From Aldehydirespirator sp963662645 (lineage in GTDB: Bacteria > Actinomycetota > Acidimicrobiia > Acidimicrobiales > Aldehydirespiratoraceae), in NCBI GenBank assembly GCA_963662645.2, contig CAXXKN010000004.1:47903-111902 (forward strand): 64,000 bases of DNA, written 5' to 3'. Below, one piece after another: positions 1 through 7,697 of this stretch. Positions within the stretch are counted from its first letter, which is position 1; every line of letters begins with the position of its first letter. Made by a program: the position numbers and the translations under genes. Below the pieces are notes generated by a model that made no database searches, was not told the DNA's origin, and saw nothing but the letters and a program-made list of their open reading frames with translations.

Positions 1-587
1 AGCTCGACTATGTCCAGCAGGAGCGCCGCCCCAAGGACGTCCCCATCTACATCGGAGCAACCGGCGCCAAGATGATGGCCCTGACCGGGGAGATCGCCGA
101 CGGCGTGGTGTTCAACTACCTGGTTTCGCCCCAGTACAACGCGCAGGCCATGGAGCACCTGGCCGACGGCGCGGCCCGGGTGGGGCGCACCGTCGATGAC
201 CTCGACCGGCCGCAGCTGATCGTGTGCTCGATGGCCACGGGCGACTCCGAGGCGGAGCGCACCGAGGCGCTCGACGGAGGGCGCATGCTGATCACCCAGT
301 ACCTGGGCCAGCAGCCCCACATCATGAAGGCGTCGGGCGTGTCGCAGTCGCTGCTCGACGAGGTGGGATCGGTCCTGACGTGGCCGGCGACCCTGGAACA
401 GGTCGAGGAGGCGTCGAAGCTGGTGCCCGACGACGTGGTCCAGCTGCTGTGCGCGGCGGGCACCGCCGACGAGTGCCGCGAGAAGGTGCGCCACTACATC
501 GACAACGGCTGCACCACTCCGATCCTGTACCCGCTCGGCCCCGACGCCAAGGGAATGATCGACGCGTTCTCCGACTGGAAAATCTGA
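1..587 (+). CDS. LLM-class (luciferase-like, F420-type) oxidoreductase, 5' truncated
   Basis: The frame is already open at the left edge (codons start at base 3) and ends with TGA at 585-587, so only about 194 C-terminal residues are present. The residues read YIGATGAKMMALTGEIADG and then GVVFNYLVSP, the typical late beta-strands of the TIM-barrel luciferase-like monooxygenase fold used by F420-dependent 5,10-methylenetetrahydromethanopterin reductase-like enzymes. A helical C-terminal part follows (DECREKVRHYIDNG, then TTPILYPLG), as is usual in the family. The substrate cannot be told from this fragment. It sits upstream of the purine-related genes on the same strand, 81 bases away, with a hairpin-like repeat in the gap. 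Family assignment is firm; F420 rather than FMN use is inferred from the actinobacterial setting. Confidence 0.85.
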   Translation, partial: LDYVQQERRPKDVPIYIGATGAKMMALTGEIADGVVFNYLVSPQYNAQAMEHLADGAARVGRTVDDLDRPQLIVCSMATGDSEAERTEALDGGRMLITQYLGQQPHIMKASGVSQSLLDEVGSVLTWPATLEQVEEASKLVPDDVVQLLCAAGTADECREKVRHYIDNGCTTPILYPLGPDAKGMIDAFSDWKI

Positions 588-602
588 AGCCCTTCCCCGA
601 AC

Positions 603-642
603 TGGCAGCAAAATGACCCCTATGCGGTACAAAATGCTGCCA
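603..642. terminator. Inverted repeat after the LLM oxidoreductase gene
   Basis: TGGCAGCA at 603-610 is matched by TGCTGCCA at 635-642, with weak extension of the stem outward. It lies 16 bases after the stop codon and before the next start. The 24-base loop and the lack of a T-run make it a poor classical terminator, so the role is a guess. Confidence 0.3.
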
Positions 643-668
643 ATTCCCGGCCCGCTTGCTGATCCCGC

Positions 669-2057
669 ATGACTGACCTGCTCGTCCGCAACGCCCGGCT
701 CGTGGCGACGATGGATGCTCAACGCACCGAGATAGCCGGCGGCTGGGTGGCGGTCACCGGCGGGTTCGTTACAGGAGTCGGTCCAACCGGCGCCGAGCCC
801 GCCGGCGCGGCCCGCGTCGTTGACGCCGCCGACTGCCTGGTCACGCCGGGTCTGATCAACGCGCATCACCACCTGTACCAGAACCTGACCCGGTCCTACC
901 GCCCCGCCCTGGACGGCAACCTGTTCGACTGGCTGCGCGCGCTCTATCCGCTGTGGGCCCGCCTCGACGAGGAGGCGGCCCACGTGTCGGCCTGGGTGGG
1001 GCTGGCCGAGTTGGCCCTTAGCGGGTGCACTACCAGCACCGACCACCTCTACGTCCATCCCGCAGGCGGTGGGGACCTGATCTCGGCGGAGATCGCGGCC
1101 GCGGCCGATCTGGGTATTCGTTTCCACCCCACCCGGGGGTCGATGTCGCTCGGCGCCAAGGACGGCGGGCTGCCCCCCGACTCGGTGGTGCAGGCCGACG
1201 ACGTGATCTTGGCCGAGTCCGAGCGCCTAGTGGCCGCCCATCACGACCGTTCGCCCGGCGCGATGGTGCGCATCGGGCTGGCGCCCTGCTCGCCGTTCTC
1301 GGTGTCGCCCGAGCTGATGACGGCCACCGCCGAGCTGGCCGAGCGCCTGGACGTGCGGCTGCACACCCACCTCGCCGAGGACGTCGGCGAGGACGGCTTC
1401 TGCCTGGAGACGTTCGGGATGCGCCCGGTGGACTACTTCGAGGACTGCGGCTGGGGCACCGACCGGTCCTGGATCGCCCACTGCGTGCAGCCCAGCGCCG
1501 CCGAGGTCTCCCGGCTGGGCCGCTGGGGCACCGGCGTGGCCCACTGCCCGAGCTCCAACATGATCCTGGGCGCGGGGCTGGCGCCGGTGCGGGAGCTGCG
1601 GGCCGCCGGCGTGCCGGTGGGGCTTGGGGTGGACGGCTCGGCGTCGGCCGACTCGGGTTCGATGTGGACCGAGGCCCGCAATGCCATGCTCCTTGCCCGC
1701 CTGCGCGACGGCCAGGCGGGGCGAGACGGCCTGTTCACGGCGCGTGAAGCCCTGGAGCTAGCCACCCGGGGCGGCGCCTCCTGCCTGGGACGGGCCGGCG
1801 AGATCGGCGAGCTGACGGTCGGCGCCTGCGGCGACATCGCGGTGTGGCGCCTCGACGGCCTCGCCTTCGCCGGAGCTTGGTCCGACCCGATAGAGGCATG
1901 GCTGCGTTGCGGCCCTGTAGCCGCGCACCACACCATCGTCGCCGGTCGCCTAGTCGTGGAAGACGGCCAGCTGCGCTCCTCAGGCACCGACCAGATGCTG
2001 CAAGACCACCGCCGCATCGCCCTCAAGGTTCAGCATATGTGCAGTGAATATACTTGA
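669..2057 (+). CDS. 8-oxoguanine deaminase (amidohydrolase superfamily)
   Basis: The 462-residue product is a cytosolic metal-dependent amidohydrolase of the AtzB/TrzN/SsnA group. Metal ligands are visible as INAHHHLYQN near residue 65, HTHLAED near 237, IAHCV near 270 and GLGVDGSASADSG near 320. The stretch around LFDWLRALYPLWARLDEEAA, after HHHLYQNLTRSYRPA, is characteristic of the 8-oxoguanine deaminase subgroup, which converts 8-oxoguanine to urate and ammonia. The ATG start directly precedes the conserved N-terminal strand (TDLLVRNARLVATMD). A purine-type phosphoribosyltransferase gene follows, which supports a purine salvage or degradation role. A hydroxyatrazine or other aminohydrolase activity is the main alternative. 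Confidence 0.85.
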   Translation: MTDLLVRNARLVATMDAQRTEIAGGWVAVTGGFVTGVGPTGAEPAGAARVVDAADCLVTPGLINAHHHLYQNLTRSYRPALDGNLFDWLRALYPLWARLDEEAAHVSAWVGLAELALSGCTTSTDHLYVHPAGGGDLISAEIAAAADLGIRFHPTRGSMSLGAKDGGLPPDSVVQADDVILAESERLVAAHHDRSPGAMVRIGLAPCSPFSVSPELMTATAELAERLDVRLHTHLAEDVGEDGFCLETFGMRPVDYFEDCGWGTDRSWIAHCVQPSAAEVSRLGRWGTGVAHCPSSNMILGAGLAPVRELRAAGVPVGLGVDGSASADSGSMWTEARNAMLLARLRDGQAGRDGLFTAREALELATRGGASCLGRAGEIGELTVGACGDIAVWRLDGLAFAGAWSDPIEAWLRCGPVAAHHTIVAGRLVVEDGQLRSSGTDQMLQDHRRIALKVQHMCSEYT

Positions 2058-2359
2058 AAATATCCAAAGACAATGTAAAACTGTGAGCCACTGATATGGT
2101 CGGGTCACGGAGGTGGCCCGGTACACAACCTAGTGCTCTGCCAACCGGGGCCACTCCCACTGTCGGCTACGCTACCGGACCCTCCGAACGATCGCAACCA
2201 TTCTGTGTGATGATGCACCTTCTCATGGCATGCAGTGACTCTGCCTCGGGGTTCAGCGGGCAAAATCCGGGCAGGCGGCGGTGCGAGCTAGTAGGAACTG
2301 CGACAGCCGCGGCCACCGCGGCGGTGCAGGCCCAGAACCACAGAGAGGACGTACCGACT
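2058..2359. other. 302-base intergenic region with no supported gene
   Basis: No convincing coding frame is seen. An in-frame upstream extension of the next gene (from ATG 2096) has no family-like sequence and no ribosome site. Around 2310-2330 there is a GC-rich palindromic patch (CCGCGG twice, CCA between). About 2110-2165 on the minus strand resembles the D-arm of a tRNA (TTGGCAGAGCA) but does not fold into a full cloverleaf. A Shine-Dalgarno-like AGAGAGGA lies at 2343-2350. No riboswitch was recognised. Confidence 0.5.
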
Positions 2360-2872
2360 ATGGACCAGACCACGGCACGGGAGGAGATGGACTGGGCCCT
2401 CTACGGGCGCGGCGTCCGCGAGTTGGCGCAGATGATCGCCGACGACGGGTACCGGCCCGACATGATCCTGGCCATCGCCCGCGGCGGGCTGTTCTGCGCC
2501 GGGTCGCTGGGGTATGCGCTGTCGGTGAAGAACGTCTACGTGATGAACTGCGAGTACTACACCGGCGTTGGCGAGCGCCTGGAAGTTCCGGTGGTGTTAC
2601 CCCCCCAGCTCGACCTCGTCGACCACCGCCGGTCCAAGATCCTGATCGCCGACGACGTTGCCGACACGGGCCACACGCTCAAGCTTGTGCACGACTACTG
2701 CCTCGGCGAGGTAGCCGAGGTGCGCTCGGCTGTGCTGTACGAGAAGTCCCATTCCCTGGTCAACTGCGACTACGTGTGGAAGCGCACCGACCTGTGGATC
2801 AACTTCCCGTGGTCCACCCTGCCGCCGGTGGTCGATCTGGCCGCAACCAGCTTCCAGGTGCTCGACGCCTGA
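2360..2872 (+). CDS. Phosphoribosyltransferase (xanthine/hypoxanthine type)
   Basis: The 170-residue product contains the classical PRPP-binding loop ILIADDVADTGHT near residue 95, with the two acidic residues followed by the T-G-T-like turn. It also has an upstream ARGGLFCAG loop, as in bacterial xanthine-guanine phosphoribosyltransferases. The ATG at 2360 is preferred over ATG 2096 because AGAGAGGA sits just upstream and family similarity begins here. Such enzymes transfer phosphoribose to a free purine base in the cytosol. The neighbour upstream, an 8-oxoguanine deaminase, yields an oxidised purine, so the two could form a small purine salvage unit. The exact base specificity cannot be read from the sequence. 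Confidence 0.8.
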   Translation: MDQTTAREEMDWALYGRGVRELAQMIADDGYRPDMILAIARGGLFCAGSLGYALSVKNVYVMNCEYYTGVGERLEVPVVLPPQLDLVDHRRSKILIADDVADTGHTLKLVHDYCLGEVAEVRSAVLYEKSHSLVNCDYVWKRTDLWINFPWSTLPPVVDLAATSFQVLDA

Positions 2873-2929
2873 GAGCAGCCACCCGGTGCCTGCCGTCCCC
2901 CACCGCGCCCGGGGCACGGGCTGAGGGCA

Positions 2930-3736
2930 GTGGCAAGAGGCATGGACCCGGCACTGGTCGACCGGACGGTCACCCGCCTGGCCGGGATCGACGACGCCTC
3001 GCTGCCGGTCCGGTCGATGACCATTCCCGGCATCGACGGGGCCCTCGAAGCCCGCATCCTGTCGACTGACCAAAGAGGATCGAGCACCCGGCTCGTGCGT
3101 CTGCGGGCGGGGTGGGGACCGGAGACCCGGGGCGCGTTCAGCGCCGAGGTGGAGCTGTTCGTGATCCAAGGCTCGCTCACGGCAGGCGCCCACGCACTGG
3201 AGGCCGGGGACTACGTCCACATACCGAAGGGACGGACCGTCCCGCGGCTGCGCATCACCGCCGACGGCTCGGCTCTGCTGATGACGTCCGCCCCGGTGGG
3301 ATTCGACCGGTCGTTCCAGGGCCCGCCAGCCGATCTGGTGCCCGGCCGGGCCTCCGAGAGGGACTGGGTGCCGGTTCCCGAGATGCCCGGACGCCACGCC
3401 AAGCCCCTGGGCCGGGGCCCGGTCGGCGACGTCTGGCTGGCCGGTGCCCGTGAATGGGATCACGGCGATGGCCGTTGGCACCGCCACCCCCACCACGAGG
3501 AGTGCTTCATCATCGGTGGCGCAGTCACTCTGCGCGAGCGGCCCGACGAGATGGACGAGATGATCACCGCCGGGGCGGGCACCTACTTCTTCCGCCCCGC
3601 GGGAACGCATCACTGCGGTCCCGGATCACACTGCGACGACACCATGCTCGCCTTCCACCGCGCCTTCGGCGATCTAGACACCGAGTGGCTCGACTCCCCC
3701 GACGACGACGCCCGCACCGACGAGCCGGCCGTCTGA
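2930..3736 (+). CDS. Bicupin protein of unknown substrate
   Basis: The 268-residue protein has two cupin-like halves. The first shows ELFVIQGSLTAGAHALEAGDYVHIPKG split across a typical beta-barrel turn near residues 78-105. The second has a fuller metal-binding pattern with HRHPHHEECFIIGG near 183-196 and FFRPAGTHHCGPG near 220, so the C-terminal half probably binds the metal. The start could be GTG 2930 or ATG 2942; both have a GAGG-like site too close for certainty. It follows the phosphoribosyltransferase gene by 57 bases on the same strand. Similar bicupins act as dioxygenases, isomerases or sensors of small molecules; no reaction is assigned here. Confidence 0.7.
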   Translation: MARGMDPALVDRTVTRLAGIDDASLPVRSMTIPGIDGALEARILSTDQRGSSTRLVRLRAGWGPETRGAFSAEVELFVIQGSLTAGAHALEAGDYVHIPKGRTVPRLRITADGSALLMTSAPVGFDRSFQGPPADLVPGRASERDWVPVPEMPGRHAKPLGRGPVGDVWLAGAREWDHGDGRWHRHPHHEECFIIGGAVTLRERPDEMDEMITAGAGTYFFRPAGTHHCGPGSHCDDTMLAFHRAFGDLDTEWLDSPDDDARTDEPAV

Positions 3737-3760
3737 CCCGGCATCCACCGGTCGACTCAG

Positions 3761-3810
3761 AATCTCGGGTTGGTTCTAGGTTGCACAGCCACAGAGATCG
3801 ACCCGAGATC
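3761..3810. repeat. Palindromic element, copy 1 (between convergent genes)
   Basis: ATCTCGGGT at 3762-3770 is repeated inverted as ACCCGAGAT at 3801-3809 with a 30-base centre. It lies between the convergent bicupin and E1 genes, so it may act as a bidirectional transcription stop. The 15-base string AATCTCGGGTTGGTT recurs in a second element at 43632-43646 (opposite orientation), which shows this is a repeated element and not only a local hairpin. Confidence 0.6.
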
Positions 3811-3839
3811 CTGGCGCGGAGGTCGAACCGCGCTCGCGC

Positions 3840-5873
3840 TCAGCCCACCACCGCCCGCACCGCATCGGCGACGGCGTCGACACCGGGAACGACCGCGGCC
3901 TCCAGCGGGGGACTGAACGGGATCGGCGCGGAGGCTGCGCCAACCCGGGCCACCGGCATCTCCAGCTCTCCGAACAGCTCGGAATGCAGCTCGGCGGCCA
4001 GCTCGGCACCGAACCCACCGAAGCGCCAGGCCTCGTGGGCCACCACCACCCGGCGGGTGCGGGCCACCGACTCCAGCACGGTCTCGAAGTCGAGCGGCAC
4101 CAGCGACCGCAGGTCGATCACCTCGACGTCGATGCCGTCTGAGGCCAGCCGCTCCGCGGCGGTCAGCGCGTGAAGGGCCATGGCCGAGTAGGCCACCACG
4201 GTCACATCGGTGCCGGGGCGGGCCACCGTAGCTGAGCCCAACGGCACCCGATGGTCGCCGGTGGGAACCGGGCCCCGCTGGGCGGTGATCTTCTTGTGCT
4301 CCAGGTAGACGACCGGATCGGGGTCGTCGATGGCGGTGCGCAGCAGGCCCTTGGCGTCGGCCGGGTTGGACGGCGCGACCACCTTCAAGCCGGGCAGGTG
4401 AGTGAAGAGTCCATCCAAGCTGGAGGAGTGCTGAGATCCCGACGAGCGAAGCACGCCGTCGGAGGCCCGCAGCACCAGCGGAACCGACACCTGGCCACCG
4501 AACATGTAGCGGAACTTCGAGGCCTGATTGACGATCTCGTCCATGGCCCCGAGCGTGAACTCCACGAAGCTCATGGACGCCACCGGGCGCAGCCCCGCGG
4601 TCGCCGCGCCCACCGCGACGGCGACGATGATCGCCTCCGAGATCGGCATGTCGATCACTCGGCCGGGACCGAACTCGTCGACCAGGCCCCGAAACTGGCC
4701 GAAGTTGCCGCCCCAGGAGATGTCCTCGCCCAGCACGAACACGCTGTCGTCGGAACGCATCGCCGAAGCCATGGCGTCGACGGTGGCCTGGCCGAAAGTC
4801 ATGCGCCGCGTCTCGCCGGCCTCGCTGCCCAAGCCGCCAGCGGAGGTCGCAGACACCCGTACCGATCCCCCACCCGAGCCGCCGGTGGCGGCGGGCGCCG
4901 GAGTGAACACGTCGTCCAGGGCGCTGTCCGGGTCTGGAAAGGATCCCGCCTCGGCCCGCTCCTCGGCGTCGAGCACCACCGCGGCGGCGTCCTCCCACAC
5001 GGCCACCCGGCTCTCAGGGTCGAGCCAGCCCCTGGAGGCCAGTGTCTCCTCCCAGCGCTGGACAGGACCGCGGCGGCGGTGCTCCTCGACCTCCTCGGCG
5101 TCCCGGTACACCTCGGCGTCGCCCACGTAGTGGCCTCCGAGACGGTAGGTGACCATGTTCAGCAGCGTCGGCCCGTCCCCGTCGCGGGCACGCTCGACCG
5201 CTGCGGACGCGGCGGCGGACACCGCGGCCACGTCGTTGCCGTCCACGGTCGCCCCTGCCATGCCGTAGGCAGCAGCCCTCACGGCCAGGTCGTCGACCGA
5301 CGTGGTGCGACTGGGGGATGTGAACTGGGCGTACTGGTTGTTCTCGCACACGTACACCACGCCCAGCCGGTGCAACGACGCGAAGTTGAGGGCCTCGTGG
5401 AAGGTGCCCTTGTTGATCCCGCCGTCGCCGAAGAAGCACACCGCCACCTGGTCGGTGCCGCGATGCCGGGCCGACAGCGCGGCGCCCGCGGCGATCCCGA
5501 AGCCGCCACCGACGACGCCGTTGGCGCCCAGCATCCCCAACGAGAAGTCGGCCACGTGCATCGACCCTCCGCGGCCCCTGCAGGCACCCTCAACTCGCCC
5601 GTACAGCTCGGCCATCAGCGCGGCGGGCGACATGCCCTTGGCGAGTGCGTGCCCGTGGCCCCGGTGGGTCGAGGTGATGTAGTCGTCTGGGGTCAGGCAC
5701 GCGCAGACCCCGGCCGCTATCGCCTCCTGGCCCAGGTAGGTATGGACGAACCCGGGGAGCTTGCCCGCCTTGAACAGCTCCTCGACGCGGCTCTCGAACA
5801 CCCGGATCAGCACCATCGTCCGGTGCAGGGCGAGCGCCTCGGCACGCTCCACCACTGGCTGGGTCATGGTCAT
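3840..5873 (-). CDS. Fused E1 alpha-beta subunit of a thiamine-dependent 2-oxoacid dehydrogenase
   Basis: The 677-residue protein joins two chains that are usually separate. Residues 1-320 are E1 alpha: HRGHGHALAKG near 70, GGSMH near 102, and the thiamine pyrophosphate motif GDGGINKGTFHEA at 149 running to ENNQ at 177. A linker rich in Gly, Ala and Ser (about 320-355) leads to E1 beta, which has LGEDISWGG, the acidic cofactor-activating region around MPISEA, and a transketolase C-terminal domain. The closest functional groups are acetoin, branched-chain and pyruvate dehydrogenases. Its start overlaps the upstream SDR stop by four bases (ATGA), and a lipoyl-domain gene is two genes upstream, so the lipoyl carrier is a likely partner. 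No E2 catalytic domain or E3 gene is present in the window. Confidence 0.88.
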   Translation of the reverse strand: MTMTQPVVERAEALALHRTMVLIRVFESRVEELFKAGKLPGFVHTYLGQEAIAAGVCACLTPDDYITSTHRGHGHALAKGMSPAALMAELYGRVEGACRGRGGSMHVADFSLGMLGANGVVGGGFGIAAGAALSARHRGTDQVAVCFFGDGGINKGTFHEALNFASLHRLGVVYVCENNQYAQFTSPSRTTSVDDLAVRAAAYGMAGATVDGNDVAAVSAAASAAVERARDGDGPTLLNMVTYRLGGHYVGDAEVYRDAEEVEEHRRRGPVQRWEETLASRGWLDPESRVAVWEDAAAVVLDAEERAEAGSFPDPDSALDDVFTPAPAATGGSGGGSVRVSATSAGGLGSEAGETRRMTFGQATVDAMASAMRSDDSVFVLGEDISWGGNFGQFRGLVDEFGPGRVIDMPISEAIIVAVAVGAATAGLRPVASMSFVEFTLGAMDEIVNQASKFRYMFGGQVSVPLVLRASDGVLRSSGSQHSSSLDGLFTHLPGLKVVAPSNPADAKGLLRTAIDDPDPVVYLEHKKITAQRGPVPTGDHRVPLGSATVARPGTDVTVVAYSAMALHALTAAERLASDGIDVEVIDLRSLVPLDFETVLESVARTRRVVVAHEAWRFGGFGAELAAELHSELFGELEMPVARVGAASAPIPFSPPLEAAVVPGVDAVADAVRAVVG

Positions 5874-6631
5874 TGAGCCGTGTACCCGCCGTCGACGGCC
5901 AGAACCTGGCCGGTGATCATGGCCGACGCGGGCCCTGCGAGGAATACGGCCGCGCCCACCATGTCAATCGGCTCTGCGAGGCGACCCAGCGGGGTGCGGC
6001 TCTCGAAGTAGTCCTTCAGTCCGGGTTCGACCTCCCACTGGCGACGCACCAGAGGGGTGGCGACATGTCCGGGGGAGATGGCGTTGACCCTCACATTGTG
6101 GGGAGCCCACTCCACCGCCAGCGTGCGGGTCATCTGGATCACTCCTCCCTTCGAGGCCTGGTAGCCAACACTGCCCGCGAGGCCAACCTCGCCCACCACG
6201 GAAGCGATGTTGACGATGGCGCCGCCGTTGGGCTGAGCGATCATGCGGCGACCCACCGCCCGGCAGGTGCGGAAGGCCCCGGTGAGGTTTACGTCGATCA
6301 CGTCTGCCCAGGTTCCGTCGTCGTATTCCGCGGCTGGCCCGCGGCCGCCGATCCCGGCGCATGTCACCAACACGTCAATGCTGCCGGTCACGGCCGCGGC
6401 CTGGGCCGCGAGGTCCTGCACCGACGTCTCATCGCTCACATCGACGCTGAACGCCTCTGATCGTTCCGCTCCAAGCCGCTGCGCCAGCGCCCGATTGGGT
6501 TCCTCGGCCGAGTCGGCGCACACCACGAAGGCGCCCGCGCCGACCAGCCCCTCCGCCATGGGCCCGCCCAGTCCCCCGGCGGCGCCGGTCACTACTGCCA
6601 CTCGGCCCTCCAGCGAGAAGATGCCCGTCAT
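5870..6631 (-). CDS. SDR-family oxidoreductase
   Basis: The 253-residue classical short-chain dehydrogenase has the nucleotide-binding turn TGAAGGLGG near residue 16, the NxxS strand (VNIASVVGE) near 142, and the catalytic YQASKGG near 157. It ends with the usual AVDGGYTAQ. It probably oxidises a secondary alcohol with NAD(P). The gene lies between the lipoyl carrier and the fused E1 gene, with an ATGA overlap into E1, so the three are likely one transcript. The ATG at 6631 has no clear Shine-Dalgarno; it follows two tandem, truncated copies of its own 5' end (6635-6767), which may supply ribosomes by coupling. Confidence 0.85.
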   Translation of the reverse strand: MTGIFSLEGRVAVVTGAAGGLGGPMAEGLVGAGAFVVCADSAEEPNRALAQRLGAERSEAFSVDVSDETSVQDLAAQAAAVTGSIDVLVTCAGIGGRGPAAEYDDGTWADVIDVNLTGAFRTCRAVGRRMIAQPNGGAIVNIASVVGEVGLAGSVGYQASKGGVIQMTRTLAVEWAPHNVRVNAISPGHVATPLVRRQWEVEPGLKDYFESRTPLGRLAEPIDMVGAAVFLAGPASAMITGQVLAVDGGYTAQ

Positions 6632-6766
6632 TGCTCAGCAACACCCGCCCGCGCCGGTCACCACCGCCACCCGGCCTCGAAGCGAGAAGATGCCCGTCAT
6701 TGCTCGGCAACGCTGGCCGCGCCGGTCACGACCGCCACCGGCCTCGAAGCGAGAAGATCGCGCTCA
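6582..6766 (-). repeat. Tandem 68-69 base repeat of the SDR gene 5' end (three copies)
   Basis: Copies begin at 6582, 6651 and 6719, with periods of 69 and 68 bases, each containing the minus-strand coding start of the SDR. Copy 1 is the true start (ATG 6631). Copy 2 gives a 21-residue ORF (ATG 6700, TGA at 6635-6637) reading MTGIFSLRGRVAVVTGAG and stopping three bases before the real ATG. Copy 3 (GTG 6767, TGA 6726-6728) overlaps the lipoyl gene stop as GTGA and carries a one-base deletion in a G run relative to copy 2, ending after 13 residues. Confidence 0.85.
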
Positions 6767-7036
6767 CGCCGAGACTGTGGCCAGGGCGGTGCCTACGGCC
6801 ACCTCGTCGTCGCTGGCCGGTACCAGGATGTTGAGCCGGCCCGAAGACGGTGCCTCCAGCTCGGTCTCGGCCTTGTCGGTGTCGATGACCACGACTGGGT
6901 CGCCCGCGTTCACCGCTGCGCCGTCGGGCACCAGCCACTCCACCACCAGGACCTGCTCCACCACCCCCATCTGAGGAATCGTCAGCTCGGTGCCGGCCGA
7001 GCCGGCGGGCGCGGTCCCTTCCTCAGATGTGTCCAT
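6764..7036 (-). CDS. Stand-alone lipoyl (biotinyl/lipoyl-attachment) domain protein
   Basis: The 90-residue protein is essentially one lipoyl domain after a short flexible N-terminus. The hairpin motif DTDKAETELEAP near residue 52 carries the lysine that would be lipoylated, and the flanking strands (VVEWLVPDGAAVNAGDPVVVI, broken here for length at the Gly, and SSGRLNILVPASDDEVAVG) match E2 lipoyl domains. It lacks the peripheral-subunit-binding and acyltransferase domains of a full E2 (full proteins exceed 350 residues). It overlaps the RraA-like gene by 14 bases and leads into the SDR and fused E1 genes. It is probably the swinging arm for that E1, or a free carrier like glycine-cleavage H protein. 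Confidence 0.82.
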   Translation of the reverse strand: MDTSEEGTAPAGSAGTELTIPQMGVVEQVLVVEWLVPDGAAVNAGDPVVVIDTDKAETELEAPSSGRLNILVPASDDEVAVGTALATVSA

Positions 7037-7694
7037 GGCGCTCGAGGCCCTCCCACGGGGTGACGCCAGCTCGCATGTCCGCTCTCACCAGTTCCTCGGA
7101 TCCCACGATCGTTTCGGCTTGCGCCAGCACCCGCTCCGATTTGGATCCGGCCACGACCAGCACGCCGTCGCGGTCGCCGACGATCATGTCGCCGGGCTCC
7201 ACGGTCACGTCACCGATCGTGACGGGCACCTGGAAGGCGGCCATCTCCCAGCGCCCGATGGCGTTCAGCGGCGACAGGTCCCGGTAGAAGACCTGCAGGC
7301 CGATGTCGAGAAGGCCGTCCAGGTCCCGCAAGTTGCCTTCTAGCACCACGCCCGCACAGCCGTACTGCTGGGCCGAGTTTCCGGTCAGCTCGCCGAAGTG
7401 GCCGACCTCGCTGTCGGGGTTGCACGACACCAGCACGGAGTCGGGCGTCAGCTCCTCGAACATCTCCAGATACGACTTGATGCGCTCCAGGCCTCGGTCC
7501 CACCCCACCCCGGGGCGGATGGCTCGGCCCTCCAGCGTGTAGGCGATGCCGGCCATGCGCACATCGGGCATCAGGGGCTTCAACGCGCTGGGCAGCACCC
7601 GCTCGGGCAGCCCGAGCTCATAGAGCGCGTCACAAACCACCGACACGCAGATGCGCCGGTAGCGGGCACAGAGCTCCGAAGTCGGAAGGGTCAT
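7023..7694 (-). CDS. RraA-like protein / 4-hydroxy-4-methyl-2-oxoglutarate-aldolase family
   Basis: The 223-residue protein belongs to the RraA-like fold. Signature segments are VLEGNLRDLDGL near residue 135, with the Arg-Asp pair that binds substrate and Mg2+, and MIVGDRDGVLVV near 185. Members are either class II oxo-acid aldolases (HMG/CHA aldolase) or, in enteric bacteria, RNase E inhibitors; the catabolic setting favours the aldolase/decarboxylase role on a pyruvate-derived adduct. It starts three bases after the stop of the M20 peptidase gene and overlaps the lipoyl gene, so it sits in the middle of a tight minus-strand operon. The substrate is unknown. Confidence 0.8.
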   Translation of the reverse strand: MTLPTSELCARYRRICVSVVCDALYELGLPERVLPSALKPLMPDVRMAGIAYTLEGRAIRPGVGWDRGLERIKSYLEMFEELTPDSVLVSCNPDSEVGHFGELTGNSAQQYGCAGVVLEGNLRDLDGLLDIGLQVFYRDLSPLNAIGRWEMAAFQVPVTIGDVTVEPGDMIVGDRDGVLVVAGSKSERVLAQAETIVGSEELVRADMRAGVTPWEGLERHGHI

Positions 7695-7697
7695 GGC

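Noticed and set aside
2110..2165. tRNA-like string on the minus strand (TTGGCAGAGCA with a nearby stem)
   Set aside because: It resembles a D-arm, but no acceptor stem, anticodon stem or T-arm pair correctly around it. It could be a tRNA relic, but the evidence is too weak for a feature.
4251..5876. Long open frame antisense to the fused E1 gene
   Set aside because: It is a mirror effect of high-GC codon use opposite a strongly conserved enzyme, with no family-like sequence or ribosome site. Similar long antisense frames opposite 34279-36081, 27888-28690 and 62939-63916 were rejected for the same reason.
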